Notes: generated by a model from the sequence alone, not told the origin. A stretch of DNA of 64,000 bases from Bacillota bacterium (GCA_023409735.1 JAEYRB010000029.1:1-64000); one strand, 5' to 3'. Numbered from the stretch's first letter, positions 42,730 through 51,046 are shown. Numbers and translations are program-made.

Positions 42730-43545
42730 TTAAAAATCTTTATACAGCTTATCGAAATACCCATCATCGTATTTTCTTTGCTCGAAATTGCCTTTGTTTG
42801 GTGCTTTGGATTGCTGATTGCTGCCTTGATTCTGCTTTTCTTTTTCCCATGTCCGAACGGCCGCTTTCCAATCCTTCATTTTGTTTTTGCCTATCATCCA
42901 ATTTTTTGATTGATAAAAGTCGTGCCATTTTTCAGCATCAACACTGTTATGCCGTTCGGTGCAATATGCCTTTACTTCTTCAAGAGTTGGAGGAATGAAT
43001 TTAGATGATTTTGTAGGTGTGTCCGTGGGGTTTACCCCACATATATCTTTACTTTCCTTTACTTTACTTTTCTTTACTTTACTTTGTGTACCAATGTCAG
43101 CATTTTTTGAGTTATTGTTAACATTAACTATGGGTAATTCTTTGATTTTTGGCTTATATTTTTCCGGTAGAGATGCTAATATATAAGCACTTGTGAGGGA
43201 TACCTCTTGCCGCCGGTTTGTGGCTTCAAAGAATCGCTTCTGTACACCTGATGATGTTAGTATTAAATATTTATCATACATGTCCTGATTGAATATGCCC
43301 CACTTCAAGCACTCGTTTATGACATCATTTATCAAGTTAATGTCAGCATTAATGCGGTTTTTGTATAGCAATAACTCTTTTTCTGTCCACTTAATGTAAT
43401 AGCCGTTGTCGTAGATGATTTGCCAAACTTTTACCAAAATTCCAAACCCAGTTACACCGAATTTTGCATCAATAAGTTTTACTTTATCGTCCATTTCAAC
43501 ATCAAGTGGAAAGTAGTCTAAGCCTTCCTTTTGTGGTCTTGCCAA
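42730..43545 (-). CDS. Phage replisome organizer (DUF4373-type N-terminal)
   Basis: A 271-residue replication initiation protein. The N-terminus (MARPQKEGLDYFPLDVEMDD, then VKLIDAKFGVTGFGILVKVW) is the conserved Lin1244/Lin1753-like winged-helix domain. A Lys/Ser linker is coded by a short repeat (TTTACTTTCC-like units near 43047-43085). The C-terminal part WHDFYQSKNWMIGKNKMKDW is a typical DnaD-type tail. It should bind the phage origin and load helicase. TTG 43545 with GGGGGTGAT upstream. Confidence 0.88.
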   Translation of the reverse strand: MARPQKEGLDYFPLDVEMDDKVKLIDAKFGVTGFGILVKVWQIIYDNGYYIKWTEKELLLYKNRINADINLINDVINECLKWGIFNQDMYDKYLILTSSGVQKRFFEATNRRQEVSLTSAYILASLPEKYKPKIKELPIVNVNNNSKNADIGTQSKVKKSKVKESKDICGVNPTDTPTKSSKFIPPTLEEVKAYCTERHNSVDAEKWHDFYQSKNWMIGKNKMKDWKAAVRTWEKEKQNQGSNQQSKAPNKGNFEQRKYDDGYFDKLYKDF

Positions 43546-43557
43546 TATATCACCCCC

Positions 43558-44403
43558 TTACTCACTATCATCTATCTCTATCTGCCCCTCGTATTCTTCT
43601 GATTCACCTTTGCCGTATAACCACCAGTCCATTACTTCTTCTCCAGTCTCCCATACCATTTTTAGGCCTCTTTGCTTGCGTATTTCAATCATTTTAGTAA
43701 AGGCCCTTATGTAGGCTCTTTTATATGTTGGATATTTTTCAAGCTCTTGAACAGCATTAGAATTCATTGGACAGCCTATGCAACCTAGCCTTTTATATCC
43801 TTGGTCATATAAGCAACAATGTGGAAGACCCCTTGAATTCAAATATTCCCATACATCTTCGTCTTTCCAATCCAGTATTGGGTTTAAAACATGCTTGCTT
43901 TTCATTACGCACTGCTCTAAAAGTTTTCTGCTTTCCTCATTATCGTTCATAAGCTTTATTTGCTTTTTTGTTTGTGCGTTCAAAGTCATAATTCCCCATT
44001 GCTTTCTCCTTGCGCTTTCTGCCCACCTAACACCAGTAACAGTTACTCTACCATTCCCTCCGCCTTCTTTTAATACATCACAGCAATATCTAACAATCCG
44101 TGTTGGGGGCATTAGCTTTCTTGGTATTAGCTGCCACATTGTTTCTTTTGGCCTTATAACTTCCACGTTAGGATAGTTTTTCTTAATAAACTGGACTAAT
44201 TCGGGCGGGTCAACCGTGGTAAGACTATAATGAGCATCAAACTTCACTCCTGCTTCCATAGCTAAATGATATATACATTGGCTGTCTTTGCCTCCTGAAA
44301 ATGCCAGGTAGTACCCTTCTGGAGGCTCAAACGCCTTAAGCCTATCTATAGACCTCGCCACCTTGTCAACTGTGCCAAATAACGTATTTTCAACTAACGT
44401 AAT
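43558..44403 (-). CDS. PAPS reductase-family protein (PP-loop)
   Basis: A 281-residue PP-loop ATPase related to phosphoadenosine phosphosulfate reductases: EGYYLAFSGGKDSQCIYHLA near residue 32 is the PP-loop, and C-x2-C residues in YCCDVLK and LGCIGCP probably bind an iron-sulphur cluster. Such proteins are common in Firmicute phages with uncertain function; DndC-like sulfur chemistry on nucleic acid is one possibility. Start: the frame upstream of GTG 44361 encodes a typical N-terminus (LVENTLFGTVDKV), and GGGGGTGAT points to ATT 44403. A GTG start would lose these residues. Confidence 0.78.
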   Translation of the reverse strand: MTLVENTLFGTVDKVARSIDRLKAFEPPEGYYLAFSGGKDSQCIYHLAMEAGVKFDAHYSLTTVDPPELVQFIKKNYPNVEVIRPKETMWQLIPRKLMPPTRIVRYCCDVLKEGGGNGRVTVTGVRWAESARRKQWGIMTLNAQTKKQIKLMNDNEESRKLLEQCVMKSKHVLNPILDWKDEDVWEYLNSRGLPHCCLYDQGYKRLGCIGCPMNSNAVQELEKYPTYKRAYIRAFTKMIEIRKQRGLKMVWETGEEVMDWWLYGKGESEEYEGQIEIDDSE

Positions 44404-44525
44404 ATCACCCCCTCATATGAGATTTGGCGGCCAATCTCTGCCAGGCTTGCGATTTATGTATATTTAATCTCACCAGTGCCGCCATGCTGATGGAGAGTTA
44501 TAACGTAGCGTCCTGTTAATGCGAA

Positions 44526-45107
44526 CTACATGCAATCTCTAACAAATTGTCGCACTTCCCTGTGGTCAAGTTTGTATTTTTCACAAATTTCATATATCGC
44601 ATTTGATGCACGCACAAACTTTGATTGATTTTCCCTCGATTCATTTTCAAGCCTAGATATTTGATTTTTAAGCCTATCAATATATTTGTTGTCACATGTC
44701 TTAACAAACTTTTCATTTTCCCTGCATAACGACCTTATCATGCTATTTTTAAGTATCTGTTCGTCAACCTTCAATGCCTGACGTTTCGGTCGTTTTGTTA
44801 AAAATCCGTCAACGTATATGCCGATTTCTTCGGGTACTTCATTCCAAACTTCATCAAACAATTCTTTAGTCATAACATAATAATTAAAATGTCCGATAAA
44901 AGTATTATGAGCTTTGCTGTGGAAGTCGGCTTTGGAAATTTTAATCTCATAACACCGCCATGTACCTTTTGTGTCATAGGTCATGTAGTCAACCCGTTCA
45001 GTACCAAACCATCCTATGGTAACTTCAAAACATCCAAACACGCCTTGCTTTACAGTTGCACTCCATATTGCCTTTTCTAGCTCTAAAGTCGCTTCTGTTT
45101 TAGCCAC
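44526..45107 (-). CDS. MmcB-like PD-(D/E)XK phage endonuclease-type protein
   Basis: A 193-residue protein starting MAKTEATLELEKAIW. The nuclease core is RVDYMTYD plus WRCYEIKISKADF near residues 37-55 (D...E-x-K), followed by a helical C-terminal half with RLKNQISRLENESREN. Start GTG 45107 has AAGGAAGGGAAGTGA upstream. It shares leader and tail sequences with the unrelated gene at 49393 (see findings). Confidence 0.7.
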   Translation of the reverse strand: MAKTEATLELEKAIWSATVKQGVFGCFEVTIGWFGTERVDYMTYDTKGTWRCYEIKISKADFHSKAHNTFIGHFNYYVMTKELFDEVWNEVPEEIGIYVDGFLTKRPKRQALKVDEQILKNSMIRSLCRENEKFVKTCDNKYIDRLKNQISRLENESRENQSKFVRASNAIYEICEKYKLDHREVRQFVRDCM

Positions 45108-45195
45108 AATCTCACTTCCCTTCCTTCGCATTTTTTTCTATCCTGTCTCAATCCTTATGAGGCGGAGTTACCCGCCCCAATTTAACTTATTTAGA

Positions 45196-45783
45196 TCAGA
45201 AAGGAAGTTCATCGTCATCATCCATAGGAGCAAATCCACTATCTGCAGCTTGTCCTATTACACCTTTATGCAATGTGCTACCACTGAGTAGCTTTTTCTC
45301 AGGAACGGTAAATTTGCCATCTCTTATCGCGCCAACTGAGCGAACGAAACGACATTTAACGGAAGTATAAACCTTGCCGTCTGAACGCTCGTATTCTTCT
45401 TCTGCAAATACACCACCGAACAACTTATTCTTTAGCTTCTGTTCGTCCCAATCCCACTTGAAGCCTGAGTTCGATTCCTCTATGGCTGTGATGAATCCTT
45501 TGAAATATTTCAGATCGCTTTGCTTTATTGTCTGATAGTACATGCCGGGCCATTTTGCATCAGCGTTATTCTGCTTCTTCCTGTCAAACTGCCTCTTGTA
45601 ATAGTCCTTATGCTCACCTTCTGCAATGTCGAAGCCTATTTTCAGCAAAGTATCGTAATTCTTTGTACCGTCATTCTCCTCTGCTTTTACTTGCAAAATC
45701 CTGCAAACATATCCCCCGACTTCAAGCCTCTCATACTCTCCCGTGAAAGCCTCTGCCTTCTCATATCCTTCATACTTACGCAT
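45196..45783 (-). CDS. DUF669 single-strand DNA-binding-type protein
   Basis: A 195-residue OB-fold-like protein (YEGYEKAEAFTGEYERLEVG, then VCRILQVKAEENDG). The tail MDDDDELPF is like the C-terminal tip of bacterial SSB (DDDIPF), which binds partner enzymes. It sits beside a RecA-like ATPase, forming a phage recombination set. ATG 45783 overlaps the previous gene. Confidence 0.85.
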   Translation of the reverse strand: MRKYEGYEKAEAFTGEYERLEVGGYVCRILQVKAEENDGTKNYDTLLKIGFDIAEGEHKDYYKRQFDRKKQNNADAKWPGMYYQTIKQSDLKYFKGFITAIEESNSGFKWDWDEQKLKNKLFGGVFAEEEYERSDGKVYTSVKCRFVRSVGAIRDGKFTVPEKKLLSGSTLHKGVIGQAADSGFAPMDDDDELPF

Positions 45784-46426
45784 TTTCGTATTCCTCCAAT
45801 TTTTTAATTACTTCCGCCATGTCATTATCAATTTCAAATTCTTCAAAACAGCCTAGCGGAGACTTGGCTGTAGAATTTCTTGCCTGTGTTTCAAAGATGT
45901 GTTTACCGTCAACTGTCTTACAGATAAGAACTGTAGTAAATTTGCTTTCCAAGCATATCTTGTCAAGTTTTTTACCGCTTGTCTTAATGCGTGTAAATGT
46001 GAACCCGCTGTCGTCACGGTCCGTCTGAGTATGTGCCATAAATATAACTGTCAAATCGTCTCTCAATAGGTGCGCATCCGAAACTAAGTCCCACACACTT
46101 TGAGCCATATCCTGCCATTTGTCGAAGCCCTTTTCCTTCATACGCTTCATTTCATCATCAACCATAATTGTGTTTAGCGTGTCTATGACAACTGTCTTGA
46201 TGTGTAGTGCCTGTGAGTGTATGCCATGTAGAATAGTTGCAATTTTGGTGACATCTGATGTCTGTATGTAGTTCTTACTTTCTTTGCTGTATTGCGATTT
46301 CCAACCTTTCCAACTCAATCCCTTACGGTCGGAATCAATGATATAAGTTGACTTTGGGTCTAGATTTCTTAAGCTTGTTGTTTTACCCGAACCGGATTCA
46401 CCGGCAACCGCTATAACTCTGCTCAT
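45776..46426 (-). CDS. RecA-like AAA ATPase (Sak4-type)
   Basis: A 216-residue ATPase with Walker A VAGESGSGKTTSLRNLD (residues 6-22) and Walker B TVVIDTLNTIM near 78; the length and TVIFMAHTQ motif match Sak4/phage recombination ATPases that anneal or exchange strands with SSB. ATG 46426 with AAGGATAAG upstream, overlapping Gp157 stop. Confidence 0.88.
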   Translation of the reverse strand: MSRVIAVAGESGSGKTTSLRNLDPKSTYIIDSDRKGLSWKGWKSQYSKESKNYIQTSDVTKIATILHGIHSQALHIKTVVIDTLNTIMVDDEMKRMKEKGFDKWQDMAQSVWDLVSDAHLLRDDLTVIFMAHTQTDRDDSGFTFTRIKTSGKKLDKICLESKFTTVLICKTVDGKHIFETQARNSTAKSPLGCFEEFEIDNDMAEVIKKLEEYENA

Positions 46427-46905
46427 CTTATCCTTACCCCCTTAGTCTGTTGTAGGCTTATGCCTTCAATGATTGCTCCTGCCTTTACATCTTCCAACAA
46501 TGCTTTTTTATCCAACTTCGGAGGCTGTGGTATGTAATACTTATCCGGCACGGTTGCATCATCTTGTATGTTCACGCTCGGTGGATTGTTCTGTATGCTG
46601 ACTGTGAATACAGTACCCTTTACCTTGTCTATATTTGCCCCAACAAGCTGTGATTCAAGATAACCCTTGATAGATAGCCTTCTATTTTCCAAAGCCTTCC
46701 TGCGGTTATATAAGCGTTCCTCCTCTGCCTTAATAGCTTGTTCATCAGCTTCAATTGATTTAATCAACTTCGCCATACTCTCAGCCTTATCAGCTATCAT
46801 ACCTTCGATGCCTTCCAAGGTGTCTTGTATAGCCTCTAAATCACATTCATCGTCTATCATCGACAGTACTTTTTGATATTGATCAGTTAGCTCAAATAGC
46901 TTCAT
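46423..46905 (-). CDS. Siphovirus Gp157-like protein
   Basis: A 160-residue protein: a long coiled coil (AESMAKLIKSIEADEQAIKAE) followed by NRRLSIKGYLESQL and the C-terminal domain VPDKYYIPQPPKLDKK, the hallmark of Gp157. Family members have been linked to phage resistance and recombination. ATG 46905 has GGAAGGGGATAAATTA upstream. Confidence 0.88.
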   Translation of the reverse strand: MKLFELTDQYQKVLSMIDDECDLEAIQDTLEGIEGMIADKAESMAKLIKSIEADEQAIKAEEERLYNRRKALENRRLSIKGYLESQLVGANIDKVKGTVFTVSIQNNPPSVNIQDDATVPDKYYIPQPPKLDKKALLEDVKAGAIIEGISLQQTKGVRIR

Positions 46906-46909
46906 TAAT

Positions 46910-47074
46910 TTATCCCCTTCCATAAGTTAACTTTAATTCCTCAATGGTTTCATATGCTTCATCCAATTTATCCTCCAATTCCTCAATCAGCCTTGCATAT
47001 TCCTTAAGCAGAGAAGCTATGTCATACAAATCTGCCTGTGATGGCATATTGTAGGTATCAACAAGTGTTTTCAT
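46910..47074 (-). CDS. 54-residue helical protein
   Basis: Starts MKTLVDTYNMPSQADLYDI and continues as an acidic coiled-coil-like helix (LIEELEDKLDEAYETIEEL). GGAAAGGGGGAAG upstream of ATG 47074. Stop is five bases from the Gp157 start. Confidence 0.65.
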   Translation of the reverse strand: MKTLVDTYNMPSQADLYDIASLLKEYARLIEELEDKLDEAYETIEELKLTYGRG

Positions 47075-47241
47075 TTCTTCCCCCTTTCCTCCCTCACAAT
47101 CCGTCTACAATTCATGCACCGTTTTGGTTCGAATGAATAGTCTTGCTCTGTCCGTGTAACCAAAAATGCTCGTCCACATCTTACGCATACCTTTGCTGTC
47201 GCTCGAAGTGTACCCATAGTTGCAACAGCACTACTGTACAT
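47071..47241 (-). CDS. 56-residue zinc-ribbon protein
   Basis: Two Cys pairs, KVCVRCGRAF and RCMNCRR, form one zinc ribbon; the remainder is basic. GTAGGAGGTAG upstream of ATG 47241; overlaps the next start in an ATGA arrangement. Confidence 0.7.
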   Translation of the reverse strand: MYSSAVATMGTLRATAKVCVRCGRAFLVTRTEQDYSFEPKRCMNCRRIVREERGKK

Positions 47242-47252
47242 TTCACTACCTC

Positions 47253-47753
47253 CTACTTAACTTTGCTTAATTGTTCAGCAAGGTTTTTGCATTCTTGCTC
47301 GCAATATTTTTTTGTTCTTACAATACCATCATTAAATGTTGAGTATATTCTTCTCTCGGATTCATTCTCAATAACTGACAAATCTTTTGCATCACCGTAG
47401 TGTGCACAATCATAACCGAACCACCACAAGTCAGATACAACAGGATATTTTGAAGGTGCACCGCCTGAGAAAGTAATACCGCCATGTACAGCGAAGAACA
47501 TTTCGGGTGAAATTTGAGGTTCTCCATATTCACCCGTCATACCTTTTAGTATCTGCCCCATTCCTGCTTTATCCATCGGCACATCATTCATATCTGCAGT
47601 TTTAAGGCAATCTACCTTTTGACCGTAATCTACTTCATATAAAGGGTGTGCCTTATCAATGCCTACATAGCCGCACCTATGTCCCATGGTTGTCATTATA
47701 ACTACGCATCTGCAACCTTCATGCATAAAATCAGATTCAACTTTATATCCCAT
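47253..47753 (-). CDS. Phage protein, 166 residues
   Basis: Starts MGYKVESDFMHEGCRCVV and has conserved-looking features: TTMGHRCGYVGI, HGGITFSGG and DLWWFGYDCAHYGDAKD. Similar proteins appear in early regions of Firmicute phages without a known function; the HGG and FGYDCAH segments resemble a family often linked with replication genes. ATG 47753 with GGGAGGTAG upstream, preferred over the extension to 47789. Confidence 0.7.
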   Translation of the reverse strand: MGYKVESDFMHEGCRCVVIMTTMGHRCGYVGIDKAHPLYEVDYGQKVDCLKTADMNDVPMDKAGMGQILKGMTGEYGEPQISPEMFFAVHGGITFSGGAPSKYPVVSDLWWFGYDCAHYGDAKDLSVIENESERRIYSTFNDGIVRTKKYCEQECKNLAEQLSKVK

Positions 47754-47887
47754 TCTTCTACCTCCCAAAATATTCTCCCTTCGCTTCAAGGGGTTTCATC
47801 TTCCGTATATCTGCATTGCTTTGTCTGAATTAGTGTGATATGCTGTGGTTGACTATTTAACTTTGCCCCTTAAGTGGGGCTATTTTT

Positions 47888-48760
47888 TTATTCGGTGATA
47901 TACCATGTGCCGTCAAGAATCTCCCTAAAAGTTACTATGTGCCCACTTTTTGTTTGAAGAAAGCCATAGCCGCCTGTGTCAGCGTTTGCAAAACAGTCAT
48001 ATACATAAATATCATTTTTAATGTGGCATTTGATAACTTTGCCGTTTTCATTCGCCTTTACTGCTTCAAGGAATGGCACAGGCACAGGCTTAGGCTCTGG
48101 CTTGATTTCTTCAAGGCGAGTATCAACAGATACATAGGCTTGCCCGCCTAGTTCCGTACCTTGCGCCATTAAATAGCCGTTTGATATTTTGACAACTTTA
48201 GGCTCTTCAGCTTTGGGACAGCAAGTGGTTATAATGCCTCTTACCGTCCTATACCTTCGCCCCTCATACTCCTGTGGATTGTCATGCGCAAGTTTCATCA
48301 GGTCGTATGCGTACAGCTTTGTTTCTGCCAATTTCAAGTCTTTCTCTTCACACCATGCACAATAGCCTTCCTTACCTTTGCCATTAAAGCTAAAATTGTT
48401 GTCTGTTTCGTTTTCAAACTCACAGCCGTATGGAACACCACTGTCATCAGCGTGTACAATTACACCTTTGCCCCACTTATTGTGAATAACTTTATCCCCA
48501 ACGTTATACTTCATTCGCTCAACGCCTCCCTTGCTTAATCCTCTCAGTCCATCGCCTTTTTGTTTTATCCGCCCTTCGCTGTCGTATGTGTTAAAATCAA
48601 GCCAGCTTATTCCATCAATCGGCTTAGTCTGCTTTGGCTCTTCGTCCGATTTGTCCAACCATCGGCCGAGCATATACAGCACAATGGCAACAAATATACC
48701 TACGAGAACAACAACGAATATCTTGCCTAAAACTATGTAAAACTCTGTCAATGTGTCCAT
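47888..48760 (-). CDS. Membrane-anchored phage protein, 290 residues
   Basis: One N-terminal membrane helix (FVVVLVGIFVAIVLYMLG) and a soluble part. The middle carries GDKVIHNKWGKGVIVHADDSG, like the KOW/Tudor-type segment that follows UvrD-like helicases, and CAWCEEKDL as a possible half zinc site. The C-terminal part (FLEAVKANENGKVIKCH onward) is beta-rich. Function unknown. ATG 48760 with GGGAGG upstream. Confidence 0.65.
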   Translation of the reverse strand: MDTLTEFYIVLGKIFVVVLVGIFVAIVLYMLGRWLDKSDEEPKQTKPIDGISWLDFNTYDSEGRIKQKGDGLRGLSKGGVERMKYNVGDKVIHNKWGKGVIVHADDSGVPYGCEFENETDNNFSFNGKGKEGYCAWCEEKDLKLAETKLYAYDLMKLAHDNPQEYEGRRYRTVRGIITTCCPKAEEPKVVKISNGYLMAQGTELGGQAYVSVDTRLEEIKPEPKPVPVPFLEAVKANENGKVIKCHIKNDIYVYDCFANADTGGYGFLQTKSGHIVTFREILDGTWYITE

Positions 48761-48775
48761 TGCTGTAGACCTCCC

Positions 48776-48946
48776 TTATCTTGCTTCCTTTGCAATCAGT
48801 TCAATTCTGTGTTGCATAGAATGTGCAGGTGCTTTATCCGCAATTGCTCGCGCATACTGGAATGTTTCTGTAGATATTCGCCTGTGTAAAATGTCCTCTA
48901 CTGCTTGTTTCTGATAGCTTTCAAATGCCTGTTGATTTTTCTTCAT
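48776..48946 (-). CDS. 56-residue helical basic protein
   Basis: Starts MKKNQQAFESYQKQAVEDIL and is predicted helical throughout, ending ELIAKEAR. GGGAGG upstream of ATG 48946. Not recognised. Confidence 0.6.
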   Translation of the reverse strand: MKKNQQAFESYQKQAVEDILHRRISTETFQYARAIADKAPAHSMQHRIELIAKEAR

Positions 48947-49392
48947 ACATTGGCCTCCCTATAAATTTATTTAGCCTTTCGGCTGGTGGGGAAGGCGGGT
49001 AATGCTCCCGCTAACTCTCTTAGACACCTACGCTCTATGCTTAATCGGTAATGCTCCGAATGGTGGACTTCCCCATGAAAAGCGAGCTACCTACTATAGC
49101 CCGCTTGTGTATTAAGTTTTAATAAAGAAAACTACTTCAGATTCCTCATAAGCTCACCTTACCTTTCACACTGGCATTGTAGGCTGCCTTGTTGCCTGCT
49201 TATCTTTTGTACAGATAGAAGCTAAGTGAATCCTGTTGGATACATTGCCAATCGTCTCCCTTCAACCAACAGATCAATTTTAGCCTACACGCCGGCCTAT
49301 GCCGACCGCCTCCAAAAGTGTTGTCACCCTCCACATCCTCGGCTGTATTAATTAGTTCGCTTGTGAATTGCGTGTTATCCTGTTAATGCGAA
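48947..49392. other. Non-coding gap with possible structured RNA
   Basis: 446 bp without a credible gene. At 48987-49075 an 8-bp closing stem (TGGGGAAG with CTTCCCCA) encloses two hairpins with the same seven-base loop TAATGCT (48995-49011 and 49045-49059). A separate hairpin AAGCGAGCTA/TAGCCCGCTT lies at 49080-49106 and could terminate leftward transcription. The right part is low in structure and ends in the repeated TCCTGTTAATGCGAACTA element. Confidence 0.55.
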
Positions 49393-49689
49393 CTAAACCG
49401 ATGAATCCGAAAAATGATGTTGCCTTCCACATCTCCAACAAGTAGTGTGTGTTTGCCAACCTGTACCGCCATATTCATAACTTGCAGGAGAATAAAAATC
49501 TGTAAAAGTAACAAGTCTATTTTTCCATCGACTCAATCCACACCATTCATCATCAGTACATTCCACGGTTACGCCGCATTTACAATACCAATCTGGATGT
49601 GTTCTTTTGATAGGGTGCATCCTGTTGTACAAAAACCACCACCATAATAAAATCCATGCAAGCATATGCCTAAAATAATACTGCTTCAA
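49393..49689 (-). CDS. Small phage protein with N-terminal helix and Cys motifs
   Basis: A 98-residue protein, N-terminal hydrophobic helix rich in Trp (LAWILLWWWFLY) and a Cys/Trp/His-rich remainder: WYCKCGVTVEC and CWRCGRQHHF. TTG 49689 with GAAGGAAGTG upstream; no ATG fits. It shares its upstream leader and downstream tail with the gene at 44526. Confidence 0.6.
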   Translation of the reverse strand: MKQYYFRHMLAWILLWWWFLYNRMHPIKRTHPDWYCKCGVTVECTDDEWCGLSRWKNRLVTFTDFYSPASYEYGGTGWQTHTTCWRCGRQHHFSDSSV

Positions 49690-49722
49690 AAAATCACTTC
49701 CTTCGCATTATTTTTCTATTGC

Positions 49723-50289
49723 CTACTCCAACACCCATACTTCAAGCTTCTGCCTGCCAAACCGCCAGCATTCTTCACTATCCACTATGTACACATCTAT
49801 ACAGCCATTCTTGATTGCTGAGCCCCTGTCATGTACCGTAAATATGCCGCCGTTTGGCTTATCTTTGAAATACGGTATGTACACCTTTGTGCCAAACGCC
49901 AACTCCGGGCCCGCTGCTATAGTGTTCCATTCCTCAACATGCTTTCCACTTGCCGTTATGCCATATAGCGGATGATTCGGTGCTTTGCCACAGCTCTCTA
50001 CGGATAAGTCATACGCTGTTATTTCCATGATTCTGTGTTCGCCTCGTTCATCGCCACGATTTGTCTTTTGTGCTTCAATATGCTTTGTCTGCTGTGTTTT
50101 AAGCTGTGTGTTTTCTTCTGTGAGCTTGTCAACTGTACTTTGCAATTCTGATACCTTCTGTTGTAATGCAACGTTTTCAGCGGATAAGTTGGATATGTTC
50201 CGCTTATCGCTTTCAAGGATGATAGCTGTCTCAGCAAGAACAAACAGAACTATTATGTAAACAATTATTAATTTGATTAGCTGTCTCAT
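49723..50289 (-). CDS. 3D-domain protein, membrane-anchored
   Basis: A 188-residue protein: membrane helix (IIVYIIVLFVLAETAII), coiled coil (NVALQQKVSELQSTVDKLTE) and a C-terminal 3D domain of double-psi beta-barrel type (TASGKHVEEWNTIAAG, FTVHDRGSAIKNGCIDVYI). 3D domains occur in MltA-type transglycosylases and related wall enzymes; an early role in wall remodelling is possible. ATG 50289 overlaps the neighbour stop. Confidence 0.8.
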   Translation of the reverse strand: MRQLIKLIIVYIIVLFVLAETAIILESDKRNISNLSAENVALQQKVSELQSTVDKLTEENTQLKTQQTKHIEAQKTNRGDERGEHRIMEITAYDLSVESCGKAPNHPLYGITASGKHVEEWNTIAAGPELAFGTKVYIPYFKDKPNGGIFTVHDRGSAIKNGCIDVYIVDSEECWRFGRQKLEVWVLE

Positions 50290-50417
50290 TTCCCCCTCCT
50301 CACCCTCTTTGTCCTCGCCCTTTCAACCGCTGTTATATCCAAGCGAGCCTTAAACTTACGCTTCTTTTGTACCGATTGGCTGAGTTTTATATACTTGGCA
50401 AGTTTGTCTTTATCCAT
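50286..50417 (-). CDS. 43-residue basic protein
   Basis: Starts MDKDKLAKYIKLSQSVQ and ends ERARTKRVRRGK; very basic, possibly nucleic-acid binding. ATG 50417 with GGAGG six bases upstream is better than the extension to 50471. Confidence 0.55.
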   Translation of the reverse strand: MDKDKLAKYIKLSQSVQKKRKFKARLDITAVERARTKRVRRGK

Positions 50418-50539
50418 CGTTACCTCCATTTGTTTATTTCTCACAGCCTCTCTTGCGCTCACTCTGACCACTCAGGCTGATGTCACAATATGAAGTTGTC
50501 AAGGTACAATATGGGGTGAGATATGCTCCCACCGGGCAA

Positions 50540-51046
50540 TTACTTTTCTATCGCCGCTTTAATGCCATTTGCGATAATATCAGCCATCTTCATTACTACT
50601 GATAACCGTGTATTTTGAAGTACAAGAAAATCCATAAATCCGCCAAAATTAACTATCCCCGCAATTGATATGTCCCCAACCGGGTCAATATCTTTTCCAA
50701 CCCCTGAGCCAGGGTTAAGCGAACCTTTTTCTATAGTTATGCATCCGATGTTTTCTAATTTGCCGAGGCAAGCGTCTACTGCTATAACAAGCGTAGAATC
50801 TGATACTTTGAATTGTTGAAGGTTTTGAGCATGTAATGGTTTGTCTAATGTGCCAATGACCTTTATTTTGCTATCTTGCAGTTTGTATCCGACTAACGGT
50901 CCGAGGCTATCACCTGTTGAACGGTCTGTTCCAATGCAGGCTACACATATTTCGTCATAGGCCTTATTTACAGTAGACAATTGGTTCTTCAACGCTGCGG
51001 TGAATTTGCTTACTGAATCTTTGGAATTGGAATTAATATACTTCAT
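50540..51046 (-). CDS. YyaC-like spore protease-fold protein
   Basis: A 168-residue protein of the YyaC (DUF1256) family, normally a host sporulation protein with the fold of germination protease GPR. Signature CIGTDRSTGDSLGPLVGY near residue 35, then GTLDKPLHAQNL, AVDACLGKLENIGCI near 90 and VGDISIAGIVN near 130, all at family spacing; Asp residues of the GPR-like site appear present. It is in the prophage early operon between a zinc-finger gene and a small basic gene. ATG 51046 with AAAGGAAAATG upstream. Confidence 0.85.
   Translation of the reverse strand: MKYINSNSKDSVSKFTAALKNQLSTVNKAYDEICVACIGTDRSTGDSLGPLVGYKLQDSKIKVIGTLDKPLHAQNLQQFKVSDSTLVIAVDACLGKLENIGCITIEKGSLNPGSGVGKDIDPVGDISIAGIVNFGGFMDFLVLQNTRLSVVMKMADIIANGIKAAIEK

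Noticed and set aside
43040..43090. Short-unit DNA repeat taken for a CRISPR or satellite
   Set aside because: It codes the Lys/Ser linker of the replisome organizer and is only about 45 bp with no spacers.
44526..45107. Restriction enzyme partner of the cytosine methyltransferase
   Set aside because: The gene lies 2.7 kb away with unrelated genes between and resembles MmcB-type repair nucleases rather than a type II enzyme.
49080..49106. Hairpin as part of the proposed structured RNA
   Set aside because: It lies outside the closing stem and has a T-run on the minus strand, so a simple terminator explains it.
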